A stretch of DNA of 64,000 bases from Solimonas sp. SE-A11 (lineage in GTDB: Bacteria > Pseudomonadota > Gammaproteobacteria > Nevskiales > Nevskiaceae), in assembly GCF_030345715.1 (NCBI RefSeq), contig NZ_JAUASX010000001.1:659119-723118 (forward strand), given 5' to 3'. Positions 33,108 through 42,093 of this stretch are shown here, one piece after another. The number at the start of each line of letters is the position of its first letter. The first letter of the stretch is position 1. Below the pieces are notes generated by a model, which had not been told where the DNA came from, ran no database searches, and saw only the letters and a program-made list of their open reading frames with translations. A program made the translations under genes and the position numbers.

Positions 33108-33872
33108 ATGATCCGCTTTGCGTCCCTAGGTTCCGGCTCCAAAGGCAACGCTACTCTCGTCGAGTACCGCGGCACGCGGATCATGGTGGACTGTGGTTTT
33201 TCCGTGAAGGACGCGGAGGCGCGCCTGCAGCGGCTCGGTATCGCGCCGGACTCGCTCGACGCCATCCTGGTCACCCATGAGCACAGTGACCACCTGGGCG
33301 GCGTGGCACGCTACGCGCGCCGCCACGGCACGCCGGTGTGGGTCACGCACGGCACGTTCAGGGCCTGGAACGACCCGAACGTGCCGGTGCTGCAGCGCTT
33401 CGGCCCGCAGGACAGCTTCCGCATCGGCGAGATCGAGGTGCAGCCGTACTCCGTGCCGCACGATGCACGCGAACCCTGCCAGTACGTCTTTGCCGTCGGC
33501 GGGCAGCGCCTGGGCATGCTGTCCGACGCCGGGCACGTCACGCCCTACATGCACGCGATGCTGGCCGACTGCGACGCGCTGATGCTGGAATGCAACCACG
33601 ATACGCAGATGCTCATGCACGGCCCCTATCCGGAGGCGCTGAAGCGCCGGGTCGGCGGTGGCCTGGGGCATCTGTCCAACACCCAGAGCGCCGCATTGCT
33701 GGCGTCACTGGGCGTGGGGCGCCTGCAGCACCTGGTGCTGACGCACCTGTCGGAGGTCAACAACTCACCCGAGCTAGCACGCGCCGCGGTGGTGGCGGCG
33801 CTGGAATGCGACGAGGAATGGATCGTCTGCGCCCGACAGGACGAGGGATTGGGCTGGCGGGAAGTGGCGTAG
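33108..33872 (+). CDS. MBL-fold metallo-hydrolase, YycJ/WalJ-like
   Basis: A 254-residue metallo-beta-lactamase-fold protein. It begins FASLGSGSKGNATLVEYRGT, typical of the YycJ group, and has THEHSDHLGGV for the two-metal site, SVPHDAREPCQYVF, MLSDAGHVT (bridging Asp) and a late LTHLSEVNNSPE. YycJ proteins are 5'-to-3' double-strand DNA exonucleases or cell-wall-regulation-linked hydrolases in Gram-positives; in proteobacteria the role is less clear. The gene is followed by a palindromic repeat and then topoisomerase IB. Confidence 0.88.
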   Translation: MIRFASLGSGSKGNATLVEYRGTRIMVDCGFSVKDAEARLQRLGIAPDSLDAILVTHEHSDHLGGVARYARRHGTPVWVTHGTFRAWNDPNVPVLQRFGPQDSFRIGEIEVQPYSVPHDAREPCQYVFAVGGQRLGMLSDAGHVTPYMHAMLADCDALMLECNHDTQMLMHGPYPEALKRRVGGGLGHLSNTQSAALLASLGVGRLQHLVLTHLSEVNNSPELARAAVVAALECDEEWIVCARQDEGLGWREVA

Positions 33873-33898
33873 CCGCGGTGAGCGGCCCCTCAACCTAA

Positions 33899-33924
33899 CC
33901 CTCTCCCCGCAAGCGGGGAGAGGG
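33899..33924. repeat. Dispersed intergenic palindrome, copy 1
   Basis: Perfect 12-bp arms CCCTCTCCCCGC and GCGGGGAGAGGG around AA. It lies between two same-strand genes (MBL protein and topoisomerase IB). Related copies are at 39602, 47613 and 55844. Confidence 0.8.
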
Positions 33925-34016
33925 AGCCAAGGCGCGCGCAGGACCAGCCGGCCGTGGAACCGTTGCGCAGTCCCCCCGGTCTACCTCGCAGGCACCCAGG
34001 TCAAGGAGGACCGCCG

Positions 34017-35039
34017 ATGCCGCGCGCGCCGCTCACGCCGGAGCAGCTCGCCGCCCGCGCCGCCGGGCTGCGCTATGTGGACGACCGCCAGCCCGGCATC
34101 CGCCGCCGGGCCATCCGTGGCGGCTTCGTCTACGACGGGCCCGACGGCCGCCGTATCCGTGACCAGGCCACGCTGGCGCGCATTCGCAGCCTGGCGGTGC
34201 CGCCGGCCTATACCGATGTCTGGATCTGCGCCGATGCCTCGGGCCATCTGCAAGCCTGCGGCCGCGATGCGCGGGGGCGCAAGCAGTACCGCTATCACCC
34301 GGACTGGCGCTCCGTGCGCGACGCGGACAAGTACGGCCGGCTGCTGCAGTTCGGCGAGGTGTTGCCGCGCCTGCGGCGGCGCATCGCCGCCGACCTGAAG
34401 CGCCCAGGACTGCCGCGGGAAAAGCTGTTGGCGACGGTGCTGCGGCTGATGGAGAAGACCCTGATCCGCGTGGGCAATGCCGAGTATGCGCGCAGCAACG
34501 GCTCCTACGGCCTGACCACGCTGCGAAATCGCCATGTGGACGTGCGCGGGACGCGCATCCGCTTCGAGTTCCGCGCCAAGAGTGGCGTGCGCCACGCCAG
34601 CTCGATCGAGGACCCTGGGCTGGCGCGCATCCTGCGTCGCTGCATGGAGCTGCCGGGGCAGGAGCTGTTCCAGTACATCGACGAGGGCGGCCAACGTCGC
34701 GTGCTGGGTTCGGCCGACGTCAACGATTACCTACGCGAGATCGCCGGCAGCGAATTCACCGCCAAGGATTACCGCACCTGGGCCGGCAGCGTGCTGGCGT
34801 TGGAGACCTTGCGTGCCGAGGCCGGCACGCCGGCCAAGGCGCGGGTGGTGGACATGTTCCGGCAGGTGGCGCAGCGCCTGGGCAATACGCCGGCGATCTG
34901 CCGCAAGTGCTACGTCCACCCGGTGGTGGTCAGCAGCTACCTGGACGGGACCATCCCGCTGCCGCCGGCGATGCCGGGCCGGCGGCCGGTCGGCGAGGCG
35001 GCCCTGCTGGCGCTGCTGCGCCGGCGGCGCAAGGCCTAG
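34017..35039 (+). CDS. DNA topoisomerase IB (poxvirus-like)
   Basis: A 340-residue type IB topoisomerase, which relaxes supercoils by a transient 3'-phosphotyrosyl link. The N-terminal domain contains WICADASGHLQACGRDARGR and KQYRYHPDWRSVRDADKYGR. The catalytic domain has ARSNGSYGLTTLRNRHV, FRAKSGVRH, the KDYRTWAG segment and the active-site Tyr299 in CRKCYVHPVVV. Length fits bacterial members. GGAGGA precedes ATG 34017. Its stop codon overlaps that of the convergent hemerythrin gene. These enzymes are found in scattered bacteria and are dispensable; no specific partner is encoded here. Confidence 0.9.
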   Translation: MPRAPLTPEQLAARAAGLRYVDDRQPGIRRRAIRGGFVYDGPDGRRIRDQATLARIRSLAVPPAYTDVWICADASGHLQACGRDARGRKQYRYHPDWRSVRDADKYGRLLQFGEVLPRLRRRIAADLKRPGLPREKLLATVLRLMEKTLIRVGNAEYARSNGSYGLTTLRNRHVDVRGTRIRFEFRAKSGVRHASSIEDPGLARILRRCMELPGQELFQYIDEGGQRRVLGSADVNDYLREIAGSEFTAKDYRTWAGSVLALETLRAEAGTPAKARVVDMFRQVAQRLGNTPAICRKCYVHPVVVSSYLDGTIPLPPAMPGRRPVGEAALLALLRRRRKA

Positions 35040-35566
35040 GGGGCGAACCGGGATTCAGGCTCGCCGCTGTCGTCGCTGGGCGGCAACAGGACCCTCAGGT
35101 CTTCCTGGAGCTGGTCCTGCAGCTCGCGCAGCTCCGCGCCCAGGTCGCGCAGGTCCAGCCCGGCGGCCTTCATCAGCGGCCACAGGGCTTCCTCTTCCAG
35201 GTCCAGGTGCTCCAGGGCCTCGCCGGTCATTTCCTCCTCGGCGGCCTGGAGCTCGCCGGGGCTGAGGTCGCCGGTTTCCAGGCGGTCCACCTCCTCCTGC
35301 AGGCGCTCGTGGCGGGCCCCGGCCTCGTCCAGGACGCGGTCGTCCAGGCCTTCGGCGCGCAGGGCGGGGTAGAGCAGTTCCTGCTCCAGCTGGCTGTGGA
35401 TCTTCAGCGCCAGGCAGGCCTTTTCCAGCAGATGGCGGCGGCGGTCCTCGTCGCCGGCCTCGGCGTGCCGGCCGAACAGCTGGCGCAGGCGGCGGTGGCT
35501 GTCCTGCAGGAAGGCCAGGGCGTCCGTGTTGGCGGATTTTCCCGGGCGGGATTTGCTGCGGGCCAT
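35036..35566 (-). CDS. Hemerythrin-domain protein
   Basis: A 176-residue four-helix protein with the hemerythrin HHE iron-ligand pattern: FLQDSHRRLRQLFGR, KIHSQLEQELLYPAL, ARHERLQEEV and EHLDLEEEALWPLMK, giving His, HxxxE and HxxxH-like ligands. It ends in an acidic Gly/Ser/Pro tail. Bacterial HHE proteins bind O2 or nitric oxide or take part in iron/redox repair. ATG 35566 (MARSKSRPG) begins the compact protein; the frame is open further 5'. Its stop overlaps that of the topoisomerase gene within a shared CTAG. Confidence 0.85.
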   Translation of the reverse strand: MARSKSRPGKSANTDALAFLQDSHRRLRQLFGRHAEAGDEDRRRHLLEKACLALKIHSQLEQELLYPALRAEGLDDRVLDEAGARHERLQEEVDRLETGDLSPGELQAAEEEMTGEALEHLDLEEEALWPLMKAAGLDLRDLGAELRELQDQLQEDLRVLLPPSDDSGEPESRFAP

Positions 35567-35751
35567 GACGGTCTCCGTGTCGGTGCGGTGCCCGCCGGGG
35601 GGCGGGGCGGCGCGTTCCATCGCGCAGGTTTGTGACTCGGCCCCGGCGGCCGGAGTTCCGGTTCGGAAAATCAGGAAATGGGGGGCCAAAAATGCGAAAA
35701 TAGGGGTTGCCCGTACCCTCCCGCCTTGAACGGCGGTCTTGCCGAGCCCCT

Positions 35752-38700
35752 ATGTCCCTGACTGTCCTCCCCGGTGCCGCGTCCCTGTCGGCCTTCCGCC
35801 TGGAACGCCTGCTGGCGACCCTGCGTCCCCATGCTCCCGGCCTGAGCGGCCTGCGTGCCGTCGACCTCTACCTGGTGGATGCCGACGACACCGTGGCCCA
35901 CGCCGACCTGCGCCGTCTGCTGGGTGATGGCCCGGATAGCCTGCCGGCGGCCGATGGCCGGATCTACGTGGTGCCGCGCGTCGGCACCACCTCGCCCTGG
36001 TCCAGCAAGGCGACGGACATCGCCAAGGTCTGCGGCCTGGCCGGGGTGCGCCGCGTGGAACTGGGCCGGGTCTACCTGTTGGAGGGCGTTGCCAGCCTGC
36101 CGGCCGAGGCCTTCGCGGCCCTGCACGACCCGATGATGGAGTCGGTGCTGCTGGACGAGGCGGCGCTGCCGCACGTGTTCGACGGCCAGCCGCGCCGCAG
36201 CCTGCGCACGGTGGACGTGCTCGGCGGCGGCAAGCCGGTGCTGGCCCAGGCCAATGCCGACTGGGGTTTGGCCCTGTCGGAACAGGAGATCGATTACCTG
36301 GCCGCGCACTACCAGCAGGCCGGCAAGAACCCGACCGACGCCGAGCTGATGATGTTCGCGCAGGTCAACAGCGAGCACTGCCGCCACAAGATCTTCAATG
36401 CGGAATTCACGCTGGATGGCGAGACACAGGAGCTGTCGCCGTTCCAGATGATCCGCCTGACCCATGCCGCCGCGCCGGAAGGCGTGCTGTCCGCCTACAA
36501 GGACAACGCGGCGGTGGTGCAGGGCCCGCAGGCCATGCGCTTCTTCCCCGAGAGTGATCGCGTCTGGCGCGAGCACGAGGAGCCGGTGCACATCCTGATG
36601 AAGGTGGAGACGCACAACCACCCCACCGGCATCTCGCCGCACCCGGGTGCCGCCACCGGCGCCGGCGGCGAAATCCGCGACGAGGCCGCCACCGGCCTCG
36701 GCGGCAAGCCCAAGGCGGGACTCTGCGGTTTCACCGTGGCCAACCTGAAGATCCCCGGCTTCGAGCAGCCCTGGGAGGCCGACCTGGGCCGCCCACCGCG
36801 CATGGCCTCGGCCCTGCAGATCATGCTCGACGGCCCCATCGGCGCCGCCGCCTACAACAACGAGTTCGGCCGCCCGAATCTCGCTGGCTACTTCCGCACC
36901 TTCGAGATGCGTACGCCGGACCGCCGCAACCGCGGCTACCACAAGCCGATCATGATCGCCGGCGGCTACGGCAGCGTGCGTGACGGCCACGTGGAGAAGC
37001 GCGTGGTGGTCGAGGGCGCCAGGCTGGTGGTGCTCGGCGGCCCGGCGATGCTGATAGGCCTGGGCGGCGGCGCCGCCTCGTCGATGGCCACCGGCGCGTC
37101 CAGCGCCGCGCTGGACTTCGCCTCCGTGCAGCGCGCCAACCCCGAGCTGGAGCGCCGCTGCCAGGAAGTGGTGGATGCCTGCTGGGCCCTGGGTGCGGCC
37201 AACCCGATCCTGTCGATCCATGACGTGGGCGCGGGCGGTATCTCCAACGCGCTGCCGGAGCTGGTGCACGCCGACGACCGCGGCGGCCTGTTCCGCCTGC
37301 GCGACGTGCTTTCCGCCGACCCGGCGCTGTCGCCGATGGAAATCTGGTGCAATGAGTCGCAGGAGCGCTACGTGCTGGCCATCGCGCCTGCGTCCGTCGC
37401 CCTGTTCGAGCAGTTCTGCAAGCGCGAGCGCTGCCCGATGGCCGTGGTCGGCACCGCCACTGCGGAGCAGCAGCTGGTGGTGGAAGACGGCCTCGATGGC
37501 AACCGCCCGGTCGACATGCCGATGCCGGTGCTGCTGGGCAAGCCGCCGCGCATGCAGCGCAGCAGCGAGCGCCAGAAGCCGGAGCTGGATCCGCTGAAGA
37601 TCAAGGGCCTGAACTGGACGGAAGCCGCCGAGCGCGTGCTGCGCCTGCCGGCCGTGGCCAACAAGAATTTCCTCATCACCATCGGCGACCGTACCGTCGG
37701 CGGCCTGACCGTGCGCGACCAGATGGTCGGCCCCTGGCAGGTGCCGGTGGCCGACTGCGCCGTCACCGCCACCGGCTTCGAGGCAACCACGGGCGAGGCC
37801 ATGAGCATGGGCGAGCGCCCGGTGCTGGCCCTGCTCGACGCGCCGGCCTCCGGCCGCATGGCCGTGGGCGAGGCGATCACCAACATCGCCGCCGCGCGTA
37901 TCGCCAAGCTGCGCGACGTGCGCCTGTCCGCCAACTGGATGGCGGCCTGCGGCCAGGGTGACGAAGACGCCCGTCTCTATGACACCGTGCGTGCCGTGGG
38001 TGCCGAGCTGTGCCCGGAATTGGGCCTGGCGATCCCGGTGGGCAAGGACTCGCTCTCGATGAAGAGCGTGTGGCAGCAGGACGGCGAGACCCGCACGCAG
38101 ACGGCGCCGCTGTCGCTGATCGTCTCGGCCTTCGCGCCGGTGGCGGACGTGCGCCGCTCGCTGACGCCGCAGCTCAAGGCCGATGCCAACACGCGCCTGC
38201 TGCTGATCGATCTCGGCGAGGGCCGCAACCGCCTGGGTGGTTCGGCGCTGGCGCAGGTCTACGGCCAGATCGGCGACCGCGCACCGGACCTGGACGACCC
38301 GCAGCTGCTCAAGACCGCCTTCGAGCTGGTGCAGACGCTCAATGGCGAGGGCCGCGTGCTGGCCTACCACGACCGTTCCGACGGCGGCCTGTTCGCCACG
38401 CTGGCCGAGATGGCCTTTGCCGGCCACTGCGGCATCGACGTGTCGCTGGACAGCGTCGGCGACGATCCGGTGGCCGCACTGTTCAGCGAGGAGCTGGGCA
38501 TGGTGCTGCAGGTCTCGACCAGCGACGCCATCGACGTCGCCGTGCGCGCCAAGGCCGCCGGCCTGCCGGTGCACGAGCTCGGCGCGCCGACGGCCGACGA
38601 CACGCTGCGCATCCGCTTCGAGGGCAAGGAGCTGCTGGCCGAGTCGCGCGAGCGCCTGCACAAGGTCTGGGCGGAAACCAGCTACCGCATGGCGGCGCTG

Positions 38701-39591
38701 CGCGACAACCCGGAATGCGCGCGCGAGGAGTTCGACAACGTCGGCGCCAAGAGCGACCCGGGCCTGGGCATGAAGCTGAGCTTCAAGCCGGCCACGCCGG
38801 GCATCCAGCTCGGCCGCCGTCCGCGCGTGGCAATCCTGCGCGAGCAGGGCGTCAACGGCCACGCCGAAATGGCCTGGGCCTTCCACACCGCCGGCTTCGA
38901 TTCGGTGGACGTGCACATGAGCGACATCCTCGAGGGCCGCACCAAGCTCGCGGACTTCGCCGGCCTGGTCGCCTGCGGTGGTTTCTCCTATGGCGACGTG
39001 CTGGGCGCGGGCCTGGGCTGGGCGCGCACCATCCTGTTCAACGAGCGCGCGCGTGCCGAGTTCGCCGGCTTCCTGGCCAACCCCGAGCGCTTTGCGCTGG
39101 GCGTCTGCAACGGCTGCCAGATGTTCGCCGGGCTGAAGGACATCGTGCCGGGCGCGGAAGCCTGGCCGGCCTTCCGCCGCAACCGCAGCGAGCAGTTCGA
39201 GGCACGCTGGACGCAGGTGGAGATCCTGGAATCCAAGTCGTTGTTCTTCGCGGGCATGGCGGGCTCGCGCCTGCCGATCGCGGTGGCGCACGGCGAGGGC
39301 CGCGCGGAATTCTCCGCCGAGGGTCATCTTGCCGCGCTGCAGTCTGCCGGCCAGAACCCGATGCGCTACGTGGACAACCACGGCCGCGTAGCCACGAGCT
39401 ACCCGCAGAACCCCAACGGTTCGCCGGCCGGTATCGCGTCGGTCTGCAACACCGACGGCCGCGTGACGATCCTGATGCCGCACCCGGAGCGCACCGTGGC
39501 CGGCACGGCCGGCTCGTACTGGCCGCAGCGTTTCGAGGGCCACACGCCCTGGCTGCAGATGTTCAGGAACGCGCGGAAGTTCAGCAAGTAA
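35752..39591 (+). CDS. purL: Phosphoribosylformylglycinamidine synthase
   Basis: A 1279-residue single-chain PurL, which makes FGAM from FGAR, ATP and glutamine in purine synthesis. The N-terminal domain (1-170) is followed by two AIRS-like ATPase halves: FAQVNSEHCRHKIFNAEF, KVETHNHPTGISPHPGAATG and SIHDVGAGGISNALPELVH in the first, AIPVGKDSLSMKSVW and YHDRSDGGLFATLAEMAF in the second. The C-terminal glutaminase (about 1020-1279) has LVACGGFSYGDVLGAG and the nucleophile in LGVCNGCQM, with His and Glu in MPHPERT. All expected parts are present. The start ATG 35752 gives normal length. Confidence 0.97.
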   Translation: MSLTVLPGAASLSAFRLERLLATLRPHAPGLSGLRAVDLYLVDADDTVAHADLRRLLGDGPDSLPAADGRIYVVPRVGTTSPWSSKATDIAKVCGLAGVRRVELGRVYLLEGVASLPAEAFAALHDPMMESVLLDEAALPHVFDGQPRRSLRTVDVLGGGKPVLAQANADWGLALSEQEIDYLAAHYQQAGKNPTDAELMMFAQVNSEHCRHKIFNAEFTLDGETQELSPFQMIRLTHAAAPEGVLSAYKDNAAVVQGPQAMRFFPESDRVWREHEEPVHILMKVETHNHPTGISPHPGAATGAGGEIRDEAATGLGGKPKAGLCGFTVANLKIPGFEQPWEADLGRPPRMASALQIMLDGPIGAAAYNNEFGRPNLAGYFRTFEMRTPDRRNRGYHKPIMIAGGYGSVRDGHVEKRVVVEGARLVVLGGPAMLIGLGGGAASSMATGASSAALDFASVQRANPELERRCQEVVDACWALGAANPILSIHDVGAGGISNALPELVHADDRGGLFRLRDVLSADPALSPMEIWCNESQERYVLAIAPASVALFEQFCKRERCPMAVVGTATAEQQLVVEDGLDGNRPVDMPMPVLLGKPPRMQRSSERQKPELDPLKIKGLNWTEAAERVLRLPAVANKNFLITIGDRTVGGLTVRDQMVGPWQVPVADCAVTATGFEATTGEAMSMGERPVLALLDAPASGRMAVGEAITNIAAARIAKLRDVRLSANWMAACGQGDEDARLYDTVRAVGAELCPELGLAIPVGKDSLSMKSVWQQDGETRTQTAPLSLIVSAFAPVADVRRSLTPQLKADANTRLLLIDLGEGRNRLGGSALAQVYGQIGDRAPDLDDPQLLKTAFELVQTLNGEGRVLAYHDRSDGGLFATLAEMAFAGHCGIDVSLDSVGDDPVAALFSEELGMVLQVSTSDAIDVAVRAKAAGLPVHELGAPTADDTLRIRFEGKELLAESRERLHKVWAETSYRMAALRDNPECAREEFDNVGAKSDPGLGMKLSFKPATPGIQLGRRPRVAILREQGVNGHAEMAWAFHTAGFDSVDVHMSDILEGRTKLADFAGLVACGGFSYGDVLGAGLGWARTILFNERARAEFAGFLANPERFALGVCNGCQMFAGLKDIVPGAEAWPAFRRNRSEQFEARWTQVEILESKSLFFAGMAGSRLPIAVAHGEGRAEFSAEGHLAALQSAGQNPMRYVDNHGRVATSYPQNPNGSPAGIASVCNTDGRVTILMPHPERTVAGTAGSYWPQRFEGHTPWLQMFRNARKFSK

Positions 39592-39601
39592 GCGATGCTT
39601 G

Positions 39602-39626
39602 CCCCTCTCCCGCAAGGGGAGAGGGG
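39602..39626. repeat. Dispersed intergenic palindrome, copy 2
   Basis: CCCCTCTCCC (39602-39611) pairs with GGGAGAGGGG (39617-39626). It lies between convergent purL and a lipoprotein gene and could serve as a bidirectional terminator. Confidence 0.8.
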
Positions 39627-39648
39627 ATGCAGGCTTCGCCAGAACCCA

Positions 39649-40065
39649 TCAGTTCTTGCAGTACTGGCGCTTGCCCAGCGAGTGTTCGATGCCTAGGCCA
39701 ACGCGTGATTCCGGGACTTCGCGGAATACCAGCAGGATGCAGCGTTCCTCGCGCAACTCGAAGTTGGCGTAGTAGGACTGGCCTTCTTCCGGGACGAAAC
39801 TGATGCCGGTGCTGCAGCTATGCGAGACGTTGTAGCCCTGTGAGGTGAAGCTGCGTTGCAGGCTGATCCGCTGTCCCGCGGGCACCTCGACGTAATTGTC
39901 CGGTTGCGCGGAGAGGTTGAACAGCCGGTCGTCGGTGCAGAGAGCCAGGCTTCCCGACTGTGCGATGTTCACACGCGCAGTCTTGGTGCCCGAGGGGGCC
40001 ACGTAGGTGGGCATGCAGCCCTGCAGGAGCATCACGCCTGCTGCGGCCAGGATGATTCTTCTCAT
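39649..40065 (-). CDS. Small lipoprotein, 138 aa
   Basis: Signal peptide MRRIILAAAGVMLLQGC with lipobox LQGC and lipidated Cys17. The mature protein is a beta-rich domain of about 120 residues with cysteines at LALCTDD, SHSCSTG, EERCILLVF and RQYCKN, suggesting two disulfides. No family was recognised. It overlaps the preceding lipoprotein gene by four bases, so the two are translationally coupled and probably function together. Composition is less GC-rich than the flanks. Confidence 0.7.
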   Translation of the reverse strand: MRRIILAAAGVMLLQGCMPTYVAPSGTKTARVNIAQSGSLALCTDDRLFNLSAQPDNYVEVPAGQRISLQRSFTSQGYNVSHSCSTGISFVPEEGQSYYANFELREERCILLVFREVPESRVGLGIEHSLGKRQYCKN

Positions 40066-40496
40066 TGCGCTTGTGCTCCTTTCACCTGGGATTCGTATTG
40101 CACGAGCACCTTGGCAGTTTCGAAGGTGGCCGAACTGGGATTGTCCTCATAGAGCATGTAGACCTGGCCCAGTGGCTTGCCGGTCACCGGTGAGACGAAG
40201 GCGCGGTCCAATGGTCGGTCGATGATGGCGGACAGCAGCGAATCGTAGATGCGAAAGTGAGGCTTGCCTTGTTCCTGCGCCAGTTCCGCGCAGCGGTACA
40301 GCAGATACACCGCAACCTTGTCCTGGGTGATGTACCCATTGCCGCCGAAGCCGACGAGGACGAGTTCCCCTGGCCCCTTGCTGTCCCAGAAGCCCCCTGT
40401 CCAGCCGAGTAGCGGATTGCTGGCACTGTGATAGCCGGTGGCGCAGCCGGCCAACAGCGAGACCGCCAAGGTTGCGGCCACGATCCTTACTGACAT
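40062..40496 (-). CDS. CC0125/CC1285-type lipoprotein, 144 aa
   Basis: Signal peptide ending in LLAGC (Cys18), followed by a domain with GYHSASNPLLGWTGGFWDS, ELVLVGFGGNGYITQDKVAV and YLLYRCAELAQEQGKPHFRI. The Gly-Asn-Gly then LYRCAEL...G...F pattern matches the CC0125/CC1285 lipoprotein family, whose function is unknown. It overlaps the start of the second lipoprotein gene (TCAT on the plus strand), forming a two-gene operon of outer-envelope proteins. Confidence 0.75.
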   Translation of the reverse strand: MSVRIVAATLAVSLLAGCATGYHSASNPLLGWTGGFWDSKGPGELVLVGFGGNGYITQDKVAVYLLYRCAELAQEQGKPHFRIYDSLLSAIIDRPLDRAFVSPVTGKPLGQVYMLYEDNPSSATFETAKVLVQYESQVKGAQAQ

Positions 40497-40596
40497 GAAT
40501 GACCCCGAGAAAGCCGCTCCCCTGCGGCGGCTTTATGCTGCCGCGCCATTGGCATGACGCGCAACGTGAACGGGTTGTCAGGTGTGGTTGCGGCGA

Positions 40597-41982
40597 CTAT
40601 TCGTCGCTCGCCTCATCATCCAGCGCATACAGCCGCCAGCGTCCCTCCACGCCCTTCAGCCGGTATTCCCCGCGACGGCGGAAGCCGAAGTCCGAACCTG
40701 CCAGCAGTGCGCGCAGGGTGCTGGACACCATGATGTCGCCGGGCGAGGCTTCGCCCATCACGCGGGCGCCGATGTGTACGGTCAGGCCGCGCACGCTGGG
40801 GCCCACCACCTCGCACTCGCCGGCGTGGACGCCGACGCGGATCTCCAGGTCCAGGGCGCGGGCTTCCTCGCGGATGGCGCGGGCGCAGAGCAGGCTGCGG
40901 CCGGGGCTGTCGAAGGTGGCGAAGAAGCCGTCGCCGGCGTTGTCCACCTCGTGCCCGCGGAAGCGGTGCAGCTGCTTGCGCACCATGCGGTGGAAGCGGC
41001 TCAGCAGGTCGTGCCAGGCGGCGTCGCCGCGCTCGGTGGCCAGCACGGTGGAGCCGACCAGATCCAGGAACAGCACGGTCACCAGTACGCGGTCGGCATA
41101 GACGCGGGAGCGACCGCCGGTGAGGAATTCCTCGACGATACCCAGCACCTCGTCGCCACGGTCGATGGCGAAGAAGGACTCGCTGCCGTCGATCTCCACG
41201 CGGCGGCTGCCGGCGATGCGCTCCTCCAGATACTGCGCGTGGGCCGTGGCATCCATGTAGGGATATTCGCGCCGGTGCAGCAGCAGCGTGGGGCAGCGGA
41301 TCGCCGGCAGGCGGTCGCGCAGGTCCATGTTCAGGAAGTGCCGGGTGTGCGCTTCCACCACGCGCGGGGTGGCGGCGGCACGCTGCAGGCGCGCCACGCC
41401 GGCCAGGAAATGGCTGTCGCCAGCGCGCGCCGGGATCAGGGTGGCCGCGAGACTTTCGGTGGCCCAGTGCTTGCGCAGCATGGTGCAGTGCTGCTCGGCG
41501 CGTTCCGGCGGCTCGCCCACGGGATGGTCGGGGGCGCGCAGGTAGCGCGCCGTGGCATTGCCCAGGATCAGCGCCGACACGCGCTTGGGGTAACGCGCCG
41601 CGAAGGCAATGGCGATGGCGCAGGCCTCGCGCTCGGCGAAGATGGCGGCCTTTTCGGAGCCGGCGGCATCCAGCACGGCCAGCAGGTCCTTGGCCCAGTC
41701 GTCGGCGCTGGGCAGGGCCTGGGGTGAGACGGGCGCGGAGGCTCCCATGCCGCGGCGGTCGAACAGGATCAGTCGGGCAAAGTGAGTGATCTGCCGCCAG
41801 AAGCGCTCGACTTCCGGCAGGTCCCAGAGCAGGTCCACCTGGGTGGTGATGCCGCCCAGGTGCACGAGGTCGAGCTCGCCCTCGCCCAGGGTCTGCCAGG
41901 CGATGTCGTTGCCGTCGCTGTCGGCGTAGAAGGTCTGGGGGGCGGCCACGGGCTCCTCGGCGGGTCTGCTGGCGTCCAGCAT
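40597..41982 (-). CDS. Alpha/beta-hydrolase fold fused to class III adenylate/guanylate cyclase
   Basis: A 461-residue fusion. Residues 20-280 have an alpha/beta-hydrolase fold (WQTLGEGELDLVHLGG; ILFDRRGMGASAPVS; CPTLLLHRREYPYM). At the nucleophile elbow the usual GxSxGG is IFAEREACAIA, with Arg118 where serine should be, so this half is probably a ligand-sensing pseudo-enzyme. Residues 290-455 are the cyclase: VTVLFLDLVGSTVLATERGD and DNAGDGFFATFD with the metal aspartates, then RVGVHAGECEVVG and LTVHIGARVMGEA. The Asp and His at the purine-Lys and transition-state-Asn positions are usual in this cyclase subgroup. It diverges from a gene pair whose second member has a cyclic-nucleotide-binding domain. 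Confidence 0.85.
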   Translation of the reverse strand: MLDASRPAEEPVAAPQTFYADSDGNDIAWQTLGEGELDLVHLGGITTQVDLLWDLPEVERFWRQITHFARLILFDRRGMGASAPVSPQALPSADDWAKDLLAVLDAAGSEKAAIFAEREACAIAIAFAARYPKRVSALILGNATARYLRAPDHPVGEPPERAEQHCTMLRKHWATESLAATLIPARAGDSHFLAGVARLQRAAATPRVVEAHTRHFLNMDLRDRLPAIRCPTLLLHRREYPYMDATAHAQYLEERIAGSRRVEIDGSESFFAIDRGDEVLGIVEEFLTGGRSRVYADRVLVTVLFLDLVGSTVLATERGDAAWHDLLSRFHRMVRKQLHRFRGHEVDNAGDGFFATFDSPGRSLLCARAIREEARALDLEIRVGVHAGECEVVGPSVRGLTVHIGARVMGEASPGDIMVSSTLRALLAGSDFGFRRRGEYRLKGVEGRWRLYALDDEASDE

Positions 41983-42093
41983 AGCGCCGGCTTCACGGGC
42001 ACGGGGAGAATTGGACTAATACCCGGTTCGGGGATCGTAAAGCCCGGCGTTTTCTGACAGATTCCGCGCCGTTCCATCAACCGGCTCAACCCG

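Noticed and set aside
33899..33924. Possible CRISPR repeat units among the CCCTCTCCC palindromes
   Set aside because: The copies are isolated and many kilobases apart with no spacers or cas genes.
35671..39615. A 1300-codon open frame antisense to purL, and similar long antisense frames opposite other genes
   Set aside because: PurL on the plus strand is certain; the antisense frames are His/Arg/Gln/Ala-rich products of high GC at third positions and match nothing.
40760..41060. Asp and His in place of the usual purine-binding Lys and transition-state Asn in the cyclase domain
   Set aside because: These replacements (NAGDGFFATF, VHIGARV) are common in the bacterial hydrolase-cyclase subgroup, so they do not by themselves mean an inactive enzyme.
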